Source: Prauserella_A sp040645195 (GTDB lineage Bacteria > Actinomycetota > Actinomycetes > Mycobacteriales > Pseudonocardiaceae). From it: DNA of 64,000 nucleotides. The position numbers and the translations under genes are program-made. This document shows, in pieces, positions 35,109 to 42,455 of this stretch. The notes under the pieces were generated by a model. It saw nothing but the letters and a program-made list of their open reading frames with translations. It searched no databases and had not been told where the DNA came from. Where the stretch lies: the NCBI RefSeq assembly GCF_040645195.1, contig NZ_JBEYXW010000005.1, positions 62,001 to 126,000 on the forward strand, in the 5' to 3' direction. How positions within the stretch are numbered: position 1 is the first letter of the stretch; the number at the start of each line of letters is the position of its first letter.

Positions 35109-35867
35109 ATGAGCACGGGGCTCGGAGGCAGGACCGCCATCGTGACCGGCGCCAGCCGCGGGATCGGTCTGGGGATCGCCCAGCGGCTGGTCGCCGATGG
35201 CGCCAGGGTTGTGGTCACGGCGCGCAAGAAGGAGGCACTCGACGAGGCCGTCGCGCTGCTCGGCGGCCCGGAGCATGCGCTCGGGGTGGCTGGGAGAGCG
35301 GATGACCCCGAGCACCAGGCGGAGACCGTGCGACTGGCGATCGAGACGTTCGGCAGTGCCGATCTTCTGGTCAACAACGCCGGCATCAATCCGGCCTACG
35401 GTCCGATCGTCGAGCTGGATCTGAGCGCTGCGCGCAAGGTCGTCGAGGTCAACTGCCTCGCCGCGGTGTCGTGGGTGCAGCAGGTGCACCGGGCCTGGAT
35501 GGGGGAGCACGGCGGAGCCGTCGTCAATGTCTCCTCCGTCTCGGGGGTCAAGCCTGCGCCGGGGATCGGCATCTACGGCGCCAGCAAGGCGATGCTGATC
35601 TCGCTCACCGAGCTGCTCGCCGTCGAGCTCGGGCCAGACATCCGGGTCAACGCGATCGCTCCCGCGGTGGTGAAGACCCGGTTCGCGACCGCGCTCTACG
35701 AGGGCCGTGAGGAACAGGTCGCGGCCACGTACCCGCTCAAGCGCCTCGGCATACCCGAGGACATCAGCGGAGCGGTGGCATTCCTGCTCTCCGACGATGC
35801 CTCGTGGGTGACCGGACACACCATCGTGATCGACGGCGGAGTGACGTTGACCGGAGGTGTCGAGTGA
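35109..35867 (+). CDS. SDR family oxidoreductase (first of two)
   Basis: 252 residues. Cofactor motif TGASRGIGLG near residue 14, NNAG, catalytic Ser in NVSSVSG, and YGASK. A C-terminal VTGHTIVIDGG segment is typical of classical SDRs. It probably reduces or oxidises a hydroxy/keto acyl-CoA in this operon. In the lva pathway of Pseudomonas an SDR (LvaD) reduces the 4-oxoacyl-CoA, so this or the next gene could do that job (inference). ATG 35109 has ACAGGAG 10 bases upstream. Confidence 0.92.
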   Translation: MSTGLGGRTAIVTGASRGIGLGIAQRLVADGARVVVTARKKEALDEAVALLGGPEHALGVAGRADDPEHQAETVRLAIETFGSADLLVNNAGINPAYGPIVELDLSAARKVVEVNCLAAVSWVQQVHRAWMGEHGGAVVNVSSVSGVKPAPGIGIYGASKAMLISLTELLAVELGPDIRVNAIAPAVVKTRFATALYEGREEQVAATYPLKRLGIPEDISGAVAFLLSDDASWVTGHTIVIDGGVTLTGGVE

Positions 35868-36640
35868 GCGCGGCCGGCGTCGTCGTCACCGGAGCGGGGC
35901 ACGGTATCGGCCGCGCCCTCGCGGCCCGCTGGGCCGCCGAAGGCGCCCGCGTCGTGGTCAACGACCTCGACACCGAGGCGGTCGAGAAGGTCGCCGCCGA
36001 GATCGGGGGACAGGCCGTCCCCGGTGACATCTCCACCGAGGCCGGCGTAGCCGCCCTGATCTCGACAGCCGAGGAGCGACTCGGCGGCATCGAGGTCTTC
36101 TGCGCCAACGCCGGCATCGACCGTGGCCACGGCCTGGCGGCCGCAGAGGAAGACTGGGCGGCAGCCCTCGACGTCAACCTGCTGGCCCACGTTCGGGCCG
36201 CCAGGCTGCTGGTGCCGCGCTGGCTCGAACGCGGGGGAGGGCGGTTCGTCGTCACCGCATCGGCGGCAGGGCTTCTCACGATGCTCGGTGGGCCCGCCTA
36301 CTCGGTGACCAAGCATGGTGCGGTCGCCTTCGCCGAGTGGCTCTCTGCCACCTACCGGCACCGAGGCGTGCGTGTCCACGCGATCTGCCCGCAGGGGGTG
36401 AAGACGCGCATGCTGGCGGAGGCCGGGCCCTACCAGGAGCTGCTCAGCCACGACAGCGCGCTGGAGCCCGAGGATGTCGCCGAGGCGCTGTGGCAGGCGA
36501 TTGCCGAGGACCGGTTCCTGGTGCTTCCGCATCCCGAGGTGGCCGACTACTACATCGGTCGCGCCACGCAGACCGACCGATGGCTCAGCGGGATGAACCG
36601 GCTCCAGCAGCAGATCGAGCGCCAGGTGGAGCAGGGATGA
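35864..36640 (+). CDS. SDR family oxidoreductase (second of two)
   Basis: 258 residues from GTG 35864, overlapping the first SDR stop. TGAGHGIGRALA cofactor motif, NDLDTEAV after beta-2 (Asp favours NAD), CANAGI, VTASAAGLLT and YSVTK active site. The long C-terminal part without the usual IDGG ending differs from the first SDR. It is the second link of an unbroken chain of seven overlapping genes reaching the last acyl-CoA dehydrogenase. Confidence 0.9.
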   Translation: MSAAGVVVTGAGHGIGRALAARWAAEGARVVVNDLDTEAVEKVAAEIGGQAVPGDISTEAGVAALISTAEERLGGIEVFCANAGIDRGHGLAAAEEDWAAALDVNLLAHVRAARLLVPRWLERGGGRFVVTASAAGLLTMLGGPAYSVTKHGAVAFAEWLSATYRHRGVRVHAICPQGVKTRMLAEAGPYQELLSHDSALEPEDVAEALWQAIAEDRFLVLPHPEVADYYIGRATQTDRWLSGMNRLQQQIERQVEQG

Positions 36641-36768
36641 GGGTGTCGCAGGTGGCCGAGCTGGGCGTGCCGGGGGACGTTCTCCGGCTCGTCGACGTGG
36701 CACACCCGGTGCCGGGTTCGGTCCAGATGGTCGGCCGGGTCGGCAGGGTCGCCGGAGCCGGCCGATGA
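36637..36768 (+). pseudogene. Truncated quinone oxidoreductase N-terminus (43 codons), kept in frame
   Basis: ATG 36637 overlaps the SDR stop and TGA 36768 overlaps the HAD start, so the short frame is neatly built into the coupled chain. Its start, MRVSQVAELGVPGDVLRLVD, followed by VAHPVPGSVQMVGRVGRV, matches the first about 35 residues of medium-chain quinone oxidoreductases (normally over 300 residues), after which the GROES-like and Rossmann domains are missing. It is probably a deletion scar whose reading frame is retained for translational coupling. A functional micropeptide cannot be excluded. Confidence 0.65.
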
Positions 36769-37436
36769 GGAAGTCGTACGGCCTCGACGCCGTCCTCTTC
36801 GATTACGGTGGCGTGCTCACCAACCCGGTCCGTCACTCGATCGAGGCCTGGCTGGCTGCTGACGGAATCGAGCCTGCCTCGTTCTCCCGCACGCTGCGGC
36901 GGTGGCTGTCGCGGGACGCCGAGGAGGGCACCCCGATCCATCGGCTGGAGACCGGCGAGCTGACGGCCGCGGAGTTCGACGCGCTGCTGGCCGCTGAGCT
37001 CACCAGCGTCGACCAGCGCCCGGTGGAGCCCACCGGCATGCTGTCAAGGCTGTTCGCGGGGATGCGACCGGAGCCGGTCATGTTCGCACTGGCGGAGGAG
37101 CTGAGGGGGCTGGGCATCCGGGTCGGGCTGCTGTCCAACAGCTGGGGCAACACCTATCCCCGGGAGCGGATCGACGCACTTTTCGAGCCCGTCGTCATCT
37201 CGGGCGAGGTCGGACTGCGCAAGCCCCACCGGCAGATCTTCGACCTCGCGCTGCAGCGCCTCGACCTTCCGGCGAGCCGGGTTCTCTTCGTCGACGACGC
37301 CGAGCCCAACGTGCTCGGTGCCCGGGCGGTCGGTCTGCAGGCCCTGCAGCACGCCGATCCGGCGTCCACCCGAGCGGCGCTCGCCGCCCTGATCCCCGGC
37401 GTGACCGCCCACCCGACAGGAGCAGAGAACTCATGA
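36765..37436 (+). CDS. HAD-superfamily hydrolase-like protein, ACAD10-type
   Basis: 223 residues. Motif I AVLFDYGGVLTNP keeps the nucleophilic Asp13 but has Gly15 where phosphatases have the acid/base Asp. Motif II is LLSNSWGN, motif III Lys in GLRKPHRQIF, motif IV FVDDAEPNVLGA. This FDYGGVL form occurs in the HAD domain of ACAD10 and in related bacterial proteins next to phosphotransferases. Function uncertain: a weak phosphatase, or a partner of the next gene's kinase. Starts by ATGA overlap and ends the same way. Confidence 0.88.
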   Translation: MRKSYGLDAVLFDYGGVLTNPVRHSIEAWLAADGIEPASFSRTLRRWLSRDAEEGTPIHRLETGELTAAEFDALLAAELTSVDQRPVEPTGMLSRLFAGMRPEPVMFALAEELRGLGIRVGLLSNSWGNTYPRERIDALFEPVVISGEVGLRKPHRQIFDLALQRLDLPASRVLFVDDAEPNVLGARAVGLQALQHADPASTRAALAALIPGVTAHPTGAENS

Positions 37437-38488
37437 AGGACGACGGGATGGGGCCAGTCACCATAACGGCGCGGGACCTCCCGGGGCTCGAGCTGGCCCG
37501 GCTCGGTGCTTGGCTGCAGGGCAACCTGCCCGGCGCCGGCAGCGACCTGTCGGCCGAACTGATCGCCGGCGGCAAGTCCAACCTCACCTACGAGGTGACC
37601 GACGGGGCCAGCACATGGATCGTCCGGCGTCCACCACTCGGGCACGTGCTCGCCACGGCGCATGACATGCGGCGTGAGTTCCGGGTGATGTCGGCATTGC
37701 AGGACACTCCCGTGCCGGTGCCCAGAACCTACGCGCTCTGCGAGGACGTCGACGTGCTGGGAGCACCGTTCTACCTCATGGAGCGGATCAACGGCCGCCC
37801 CTATCGCTCCGCCGCTGAGCTGGCCGAGCTCGGGCCCGAGCGCACATTGGTGATCTCCCAGGGACTCGTCGACACCCTCGCGGCCCTCCATCGAGTGGAG
37901 CCGGAGGCGGTCGGATTGGGAGACTTCGGCCGGCCGGAGGGGTTCCTCGGCCGGCAGGTAGGTCGCTGGAAGAAGCAGCTCGACGCCTCCAGCACCCGCG
38001 ATCTTCCCGTGGCCGACGAGCTCTACGCGCGGCTGGCCGCCGACGTGCCCGTCGAGTCCGCCACCGGGATCGTGCACGGTGACTACCGGCTGGACAACGT
38101 GCTCGTGGACGACCGAGACCGGCTTGCCGCCGTCGTCGACTGGGAGATGGCAACCCTCGGCGATCCCCTCACCGACCTGGCGCTGATGCTCGTCTACGGC
38201 CGGCTCGGCGAGATGCTCGACGGCGAGACCGTCACGGATGCCGCCTCGGCGCCGGGCTTCCTCGACGAGCGCGAGATCATCGAGCGCTACGCCGACAACA
38301 GTGAGCGAGACCTGAGCGGGTTCGGCTTCTACCTGGGACTGGCCGCGTTCAAGCTCGCGGCCATCCTCGAGGGCATCAACTACCGCCATCTGCACGGCCA
38401 GACCGTCGGCCCCGGCTTCGACGCACTGGGCCAGACCATCCACCCGCTGCTCGAGCTGGGCCTCGATGCGCTGAAGGAGCAACGCTGA
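37433..38488 (+). CDS. Aminoglycoside-phosphotransferase-like kinase, ACAD10/11- and LvaA-type
   Basis: 351 residues. Gly-rich loop IAGGKSNLTYEV, Lys-containing WIVRRPP region, catalytic HGDYRLDNVL at about 215-224, and metal-binding Asp in DWEMATLGDPLTDLALML from about 236. This APH subgroup is the kinase domain of ACAD10/ACAD11 and of LvaA, which phosphorylates the 4-hydroxyl of 4-hydroxyacyl-CoA in levulinate catabolism. No aminoglycoside resistance is implied. Immediate linkage to an ACAD11-like dehydrogenase strongly supports that role here (inference). Confidence 0.9.
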   Translation: MKDDGMGPVTITARDLPGLELARLGAWLQGNLPGAGSDLSAELIAGGKSNLTYEVTDGASTWIVRRPPLGHVLATAHDMRREFRVMSALQDTPVPVPRTYALCEDVDVLGAPFYLMERINGRPYRSAAELAELGPERTLVISQGLVDTLAALHRVEPEAVGLGDFGRPEGFLGRQVGRWKKQLDASSTRDLPVADELYARLAADVPVESATGIVHGDYRLDNVLVDDRDRLAAVVDWEMATLGDPLTDLALMLVYGRLGEMLDGETVTDAASAPGFLDEREIIERYADNSERDLSGFGFYLGLAAFKLAAILEGINYRHLHGQTVGPGFDALGQTIHPLLELGLDALKEQR

Positions 38489-39717
38489 TGGACTTCGCAA
38501 CCGACGCCAGGACCGAGGAGCTGCGCGCCTCCCTTCTGGAGTTCATGGACAGCCATGTCTACCCGGCCGAACACGTCTTCCACGAGCAGCTCGGCCAGCT
38601 CGCCGACAAGTGGGCGTGGGACTCGGTGCCGGTGCTGGCCGAACTGCGCGCGGAAGCTCGTCGCCGAGGCCTGTGGAACCTCTTCCTCCCTGGCGAGCAC
38701 GGCGCCGGCCTCACCAACCTGCAGTACGCTCCGCTGGCGGAGATCACCGGTCGCAGCGGTGACATCGCGCCGGCGGCGCTCAACTGCGCCGCCCCCGACA
38801 CCGGCAACATGGAGGTGCTCTCCGAGTTCGGCGACGAGCAGCAGCGCAAGGAGTGGCTCGAGCCGCTCCTCGCTGGCGAGATCCGCTCCGCGTTCGCCAT
38901 GACCGAGCCGGATGTCGCCTCGTCGGACGCGACGAACATCGCGACCCGGATCCAGCGTGACGGCGACGAGTACGTCCTCAACGGGCGCAAGTGGTGGATC
39001 ACCGGCGCGATGAACCCCAACGCCCGGATCTTCATCGTGATGGGCAAGACCGACCCGTCCGCGGACCGGCACCGGCAGCAGTCGATGATCCTCGTGCCGA
39101 GGGACACCCCCGGACTGGAGATCCACCGCGGCATGGAGGTGATGGGGTACGACGACCACGAGCACGGTGGCCACGCCGAGCTGTCCTTCACCGATGTCCG
39201 GGTGCCCGTTGACAATCTGATCGGCGGCGAGGGCAACGGGTTCGCGATTGCCCAGGCGCGGCTCGGCCCGGGGCGGATTCACCACTGCATGCGCTCCATC
39301 GGCATCGCGGAGCGGGCCATCGAGCTCATGTGCGCCAGGGCCGAGGCTCGGGTCGCGTTCGGCAAGCCACTGTCGGAGCAGGGTGTCATCCGCGACTGGA
39401 TCGCCGAGTCCCGGGTGAAGGTCGAGCAGCTGCGACTGCTCGTGTTGAAGGCCGCCTGGCTGATGGACACCGTCGGCAACAAGGGAGCGCACACCGAGAT
39501 CCAGGCGATCAAGATCGCGACGCCGGCCACCGTTCAGTGGATCCTCGACAAGGCCATCCAGGTCCACGGCGCCGGCGGGCTGTCACAGGACTTCCCGCTG
39601 GCCGGCTTCTACGCGGGCATTCGCACGCTGCGGTTCGCCGACGGTCCGGACGAGGTGCACAAGAACTCCCTCGCCCGCGCCGAGCTGCGCCGCCAGTCGA
39701 AAGGTCGAGCACAATGA
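38488..39717 (+). CDS. Acyl-CoA dehydrogenase, ACAD11/LvaC-like
   Basis: 409 residues. The start MDFATDARTEELRASLLEFM with VYPAEHVFHEQL, plus the signatures FAMTEPDVASSDATNIATRI, RKWWITGAMNPNARIFIVMG and GAGGLSQDFPLAGFY, are those of the ACAD10/11 dehydrogenase group. In that pathway the enzyme acts on the 4-phosphoacyl-CoA, eliminating phosphate to give an enoyl-CoA. Its ATG shares one base with the kinase stop. Together with the HAD and kinase genes it reproduces ACAD10 as three polypeptides. Confidence 0.92.
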   Translation: MDFATDARTEELRASLLEFMDSHVYPAEHVFHEQLGQLADKWAWDSVPVLAELRAEARRRGLWNLFLPGEHGAGLTNLQYAPLAEITGRSGDIAPAALNCAAPDTGNMEVLSEFGDEQQRKEWLEPLLAGEIRSAFAMTEPDVASSDATNIATRIQRDGDEYVLNGRKWWITGAMNPNARIFIVMGKTDPSADRHRQQSMILVPRDTPGLEIHRGMEVMGYDDHEHGGHAELSFTDVRVPVDNLIGGEGNGFAIAQARLGPGRIHHCMRSIGIAERAIELMCARAEARVAFGKPLSEQGVIRDWIAESRVKVEQLRLLVLKAAWLMDTVGNKGAHTEIQAIKIATPATVQWILDKAIQVHGAGGLSQDFPLAGFYAGIRTLRFADGPDEVHKNSLARAELRRQSKGRAQ

Positions 39718-40910
39718 GCACGGCGACCACGAACGCCGCCGAGGCGCTGCGGGAGCGGGTGGCCGGGTTCCTGGCCCGTCACGACCCGGCGACGACAGCA
39801 CGGCTGGACTTCCTCCGGGCCCGGTTCGACGCCGGCCTGGCGTGGGTCTTCTACCCGGAGGGGTATGGCGGGCTCGGGCTGTCGCAGTCGCTGCAGCCCG
39901 AGGTCGACCGGCTCTTCGAGGATGCGGGCGCACCCGACAACCGGCCGTGGACCAACGGCATCGGGCTCGGCATGGCCGCGCCGACGATCCTGACCTTCGG
40001 GACCACGGAGCAGAAGGACCGGTTCTTGCGGCCACTGTGGACCGGCGAGGAGATCTGGTGCCAGCTGTTCAGCGAGCCCGGCGCCGGCTCCGACCTGGCC
40101 AACGTCGCAACGCGAGCTGTGCGCGACGGCGACGAGTGGGTGGTCAACGGCCAGAAGGTGTGGACCTCCGTCGCGCACAATGCGCAGTTCGCGATCCTCC
40201 TCGCACGTACCGACCCCGACCGGCCGAAACATGCCGGGTTGACCTATTTCCTGTGCGACATGCGCGATCCGGGCGTGGAGGTCCGTCCGCTGCGCCAGAT
40301 CACCGGCGAGGCCGAGTTCAACGAGGTCTTCCTCACCGACGTGCGCATCCCGGACACCCAGCGGCTGGGCGCCGAGGGCGGGGGATGGCGAGTCGCCAAC
40401 GCCACCCTCAACAACGAGCGCGTCGCCATCGGAGGCAAGGGCGCGGCCCGGGAGTCGGGCATGATCGGGGTTGTCGCCCGCACCTGGCGGGAGCACCCGG
40501 AGCGTCGTACCGCCGAGCTGCACGACCGTCTACTCCGGCACTGGGTCGACGCCGAGGTCGCCCGGCTGACCGGCCGACGGCTCAGCCAGAAGCTGGCGCA
40601 GGGACAGCCCGGTCCCGAAGGAGCAGCGATGAAGCTCGTGTTCGCACGGCTCAGCCAGCAGCTCAGCGGCCTCGAGCTCGAACTGCTCGGCGAAGACGGC
40701 CTGCGGTACTCCGACTGGACCATGGTCCGCCCGGAGAAGGTCGACTTCACCGGCCGCGACGCCGGCTACCGCTACCTGCGCGCCAAGGGCAACTCGATCG
40801 AGGGCGGCACTTCCGAGATCCTGCGCAACATCGTGGCCGAGCGGGTGCTCGGGCTGCCCGCGGAGCCGCGCACCGACAAGAACCCGCCCTGGAAGGAGCT
40901 CGCCCGGTGA
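39714..40910 (+). CDS. Acyl-CoA dehydrogenase, catalytic subunit type
   Basis: 398 residues from ATG 39714. IWCQLFSEPGAGSDLANVAT signature, VNGQKVWTSVAHNAQFAILL, and the C-terminal SIEGGTSEILRNIVAERVLG typical of FadE enzymes. A weaker N-terminal domain (WVFYPEGYGGLGLSQSL). Overlaps the next dehydrogenase by four bases, so the two probably form a heteromer, as at 4139-6401. It could feed ordinary beta-oxidation before or after the phosphate-elimination step. Confidence 0.92.
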   Translation: MSTATTNAAEALRERVAGFLARHDPATTARLDFLRARFDAGLAWVFYPEGYGGLGLSQSLQPEVDRLFEDAGAPDNRPWTNGIGLGMAAPTILTFGTTEQKDRFLRPLWTGEEIWCQLFSEPGAGSDLANVATRAVRDGDEWVVNGQKVWTSVAHNAQFAILLARTDPDRPKHAGLTYFLCDMRDPGVEVRPLRQITGEAEFNEVFLTDVRIPDTQRLGAEGGGWRVANATLNNERVAIGGKGAARESGMIGVVARTWREHPERRTAELHDRLLRHWVDAEVARLTGRRLSQKLAQGQPGPEGAAMKLVFARLSQQLSGLELELLGEDGLRYSDWTMVRPEKVDFTGRDAGYRYLRAKGNSIEGGTSEILRNIVAERVLGLPAEPRTDKNPPWKELAR

Positions 40911-42013
40911 CCGACCTCGACCTTCTCTACACCGACATCGAGGAGGACCTGCGCGCCAGCGTCCATGACCTGCTTACGGACCGGTGCGACCCGACGGCGG
41001 TGACCGCGCTCTACGACGGCGACCGAAGTCTGGTCGAGCCGCTCTGGAAGGCGCTGGCCGCCGACCTCGGCCTCGCCGGGCTGCTGGTGCCCGAGGAACT
41101 CGGCGGCGCCGGTGCTTCCGCCCGAGAAGCGGCGGTGGTGCTCGAGGAGCTCGGCCGTGCCGCCGCCCCGGTGCCGTTTCTGACCAGCGCAGTGATCGCC
41201 ACGACTGCCCTGTTGGGTGTCGATACCGCCGCCGGTAGTGAGCTGCTGGCAGGCCTGGCGGCAGGTGAGCGAACGGCAAGCCTGGCCGTCTCACTGGCGA
41301 CGGCGCCGTTCGGTCCGCTCCCCGCCGTCGAGGTCGACAGGCGGGGCCGGCTCACGGGAGCCATCGCCAGTGTGGCCGGCGCGCTCGATGCCGATGTGCT
41401 CCTCGTGCCGGCCTCCACCGCGGCCGGGGGCGGCCTCGGTCTCTTCGCGGTCGACGCCACGAACGCCCGGCTGGCTCCGGTTACCTCGCTGGACATGACA
41501 CGACAGCTCTGCGACGTCTCGCTCGACGGCGTCGAAGGGGATCTGGTGGTCTCCGACGCCGAACCGGCCATACGCGGTGCGCTCGAGGCGGGGGCTGCGC
41601 TGCTGGCCTCCGAGCAGTTGGGCGTCGCCCGCTGGTGCCTGGAGGAGACGGTTGCCTACCTCAGGGAGCGTCGCCAGTTCGGCCGACCGGTCGGCGGTTT
41701 CCAAGCACTCAAGCACCGGCTGGCCGACCTCTACACGGGCGTCGAATCCGCCGCCGCAGCAGCGCGCTATGCCGCCGCCACGCTGGCCGCAGCCGATCCA
41801 GACCTCCCGGTTGCGACCAGTGTGGCGCAGGCCTTCTGCAGCGACCTCGCGGTGACCGCGGCCGAGGAAGCGGTACAGCTGCACGGCGGCATCGGAATGA
41901 CCTGGGAGTATCCCGCGCACCTCTACCTCAAGCGGGCGAAGGCCGATCAGATCTCACTCGGCACCGCCGGCGCCCACCGGTCGAGGCTGGCAGCCCTCGT
42001 CGACCTCCCATGA
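40907..42013 (+). CDS. Acyl-CoA dehydrogenase, partner subunit type
   Basis: 368 residues from GTG 40907. LGLAGLLVPEELGGAGASAREAAVVLEELGR, YLRERRQFGRPVGGFQALKHRLADLY and VQLHGGIGMTWEYPAHLYLKRAKA are kept. The EPGAGSD-type motif is missing, as in the partner at 5313. It is the last gene of the island E chain and ends at TGA 42013; no hairpin terminator is obvious directly after it. Confidence 0.9.
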   Translation: MTDLDLLYTDIEEDLRASVHDLLTDRCDPTAVTALYDGDRSLVEPLWKALAADLGLAGLLVPEELGGAGASAREAAVVLEELGRAAAPVPFLTSAVIATTALLGVDTAAGSELLAGLAAGERTASLAVSLATAPFGPLPAVEVDRRGRLTGAIASVAGALDADVLLVPASTAAGGGLGLFAVDATNARLAPVTSLDMTRQLCDVSLDGVEGDLVVSDAEPAIRGALEAGAALLASEQLGVARWCLEETVAYLRERRQFGRPVGGFQALKHRLADLYTGVESAAAAARYAAATLAAADPDLPVATSVAQAFCSDLAVTAAEEAVQLHGGIGMTWEYPAHLYLKRAKADQISLGTAGAHRSRLAALVDLP

Positions 42014-42341
42014 CTCGGGCGAATCGAACGATGACTATGCATGGGATTCGACTCCTCGTACCAGTACCGGACGGTCTTCGCGTCAGCGGTCAGGCCGCCC
42101 GTTGCTCGCGCCGCCATTGAGTTCTCAGTTTTCATCTGCGAGTTCGTGTCCAGGACCGAATATGCACGACACCTCCGGGACGGGTGGAACACCGGTAGGC
42201 CGCCCTACGGGTCGTCGACGTCGGTCGAAAATCTGAACCCCCTGTGTTCCGGGTGCCAACGATGACTGCTGACGGCGCCGAGCGGACGAATCTCGTGAGC
42301 CTCGGGAGGGTGGCGCTGCGATGCCCGGCGGCGGCTGGGCG
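42014..42341. other. Intergenic junction between islands E and F
   Basis: About 330 bp without a convincing gene. One plus-strand frame (42041-42265) contains RTEYARHLRDGWNTGRPPYG at about 42152-42211, reminiscent of the GGRPPYGYR segment of serine recombinases, but too short to be called a gene. No inverted terminal repeats or direct repeats were seen. The region marks the boundary between the acyl-CoA operon and the sugar island and may be an old recombination point. Confidence 0.35.
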
Positions 42342-42370
42342 TTGACGCAGCGGTTTTCCAGCCCTAATAT
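42342..42370 (+). promoter_or_regulatory. Strong promoter of the second ABC importer
   Basis: TTGACG at 42342-42347 and TAATAT at 42365-42370 with a 17-bp spacer: the best sigma-70-type promoter in the window. The predicted start is near 42377, six bases before the inverted-repeat operator. Confidence 0.75.
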
Positions 42371-42382
42371 CTGTGCACCCAC

Positions 42383-42408
42383 AACTGGATCCACTTTGGT
42401 ATCCAGTT
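42383..42408. promoter_or_regulatory. GntR operator: AACTGGAT inverted repeat (island F, copy 1)
   Basis: AACTGGAT at 42383-42390 and ATCCAGTT at 42401-42408 are perfect complements with a 10-bp centre. The core TGGATCCA-CTTT-GGTATCCAG recurs at 47660-47680. It lies just downstream of the promoter's predicted start, so a bound repressor would block elongation. The GntR gene at 49457 is the likely partner. Confidence 0.7.
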
Positions 42409-42455
42409 AGCTTCAATCGCAGTGGCGAACCCGTGATTTGGACAAAGGAGTCGAA

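Noticed and set aside
37433..38488. Aminoglycoside resistance gene
   Set aside because: The fold is APH-like, but the subgroup and the acyl-CoA dehydrogenase context point to acyl-CoA metabolism; no resistance role is supported.
38380..39567. 395-codon minus-strand open frame opposite the kinase and dehydrogenase genes
   Set aside because: The translation shows low-complexity Val/Asp/His/Arg content with no domain. The plus strand encodes the ACAD11-like enzyme with intact signatures.
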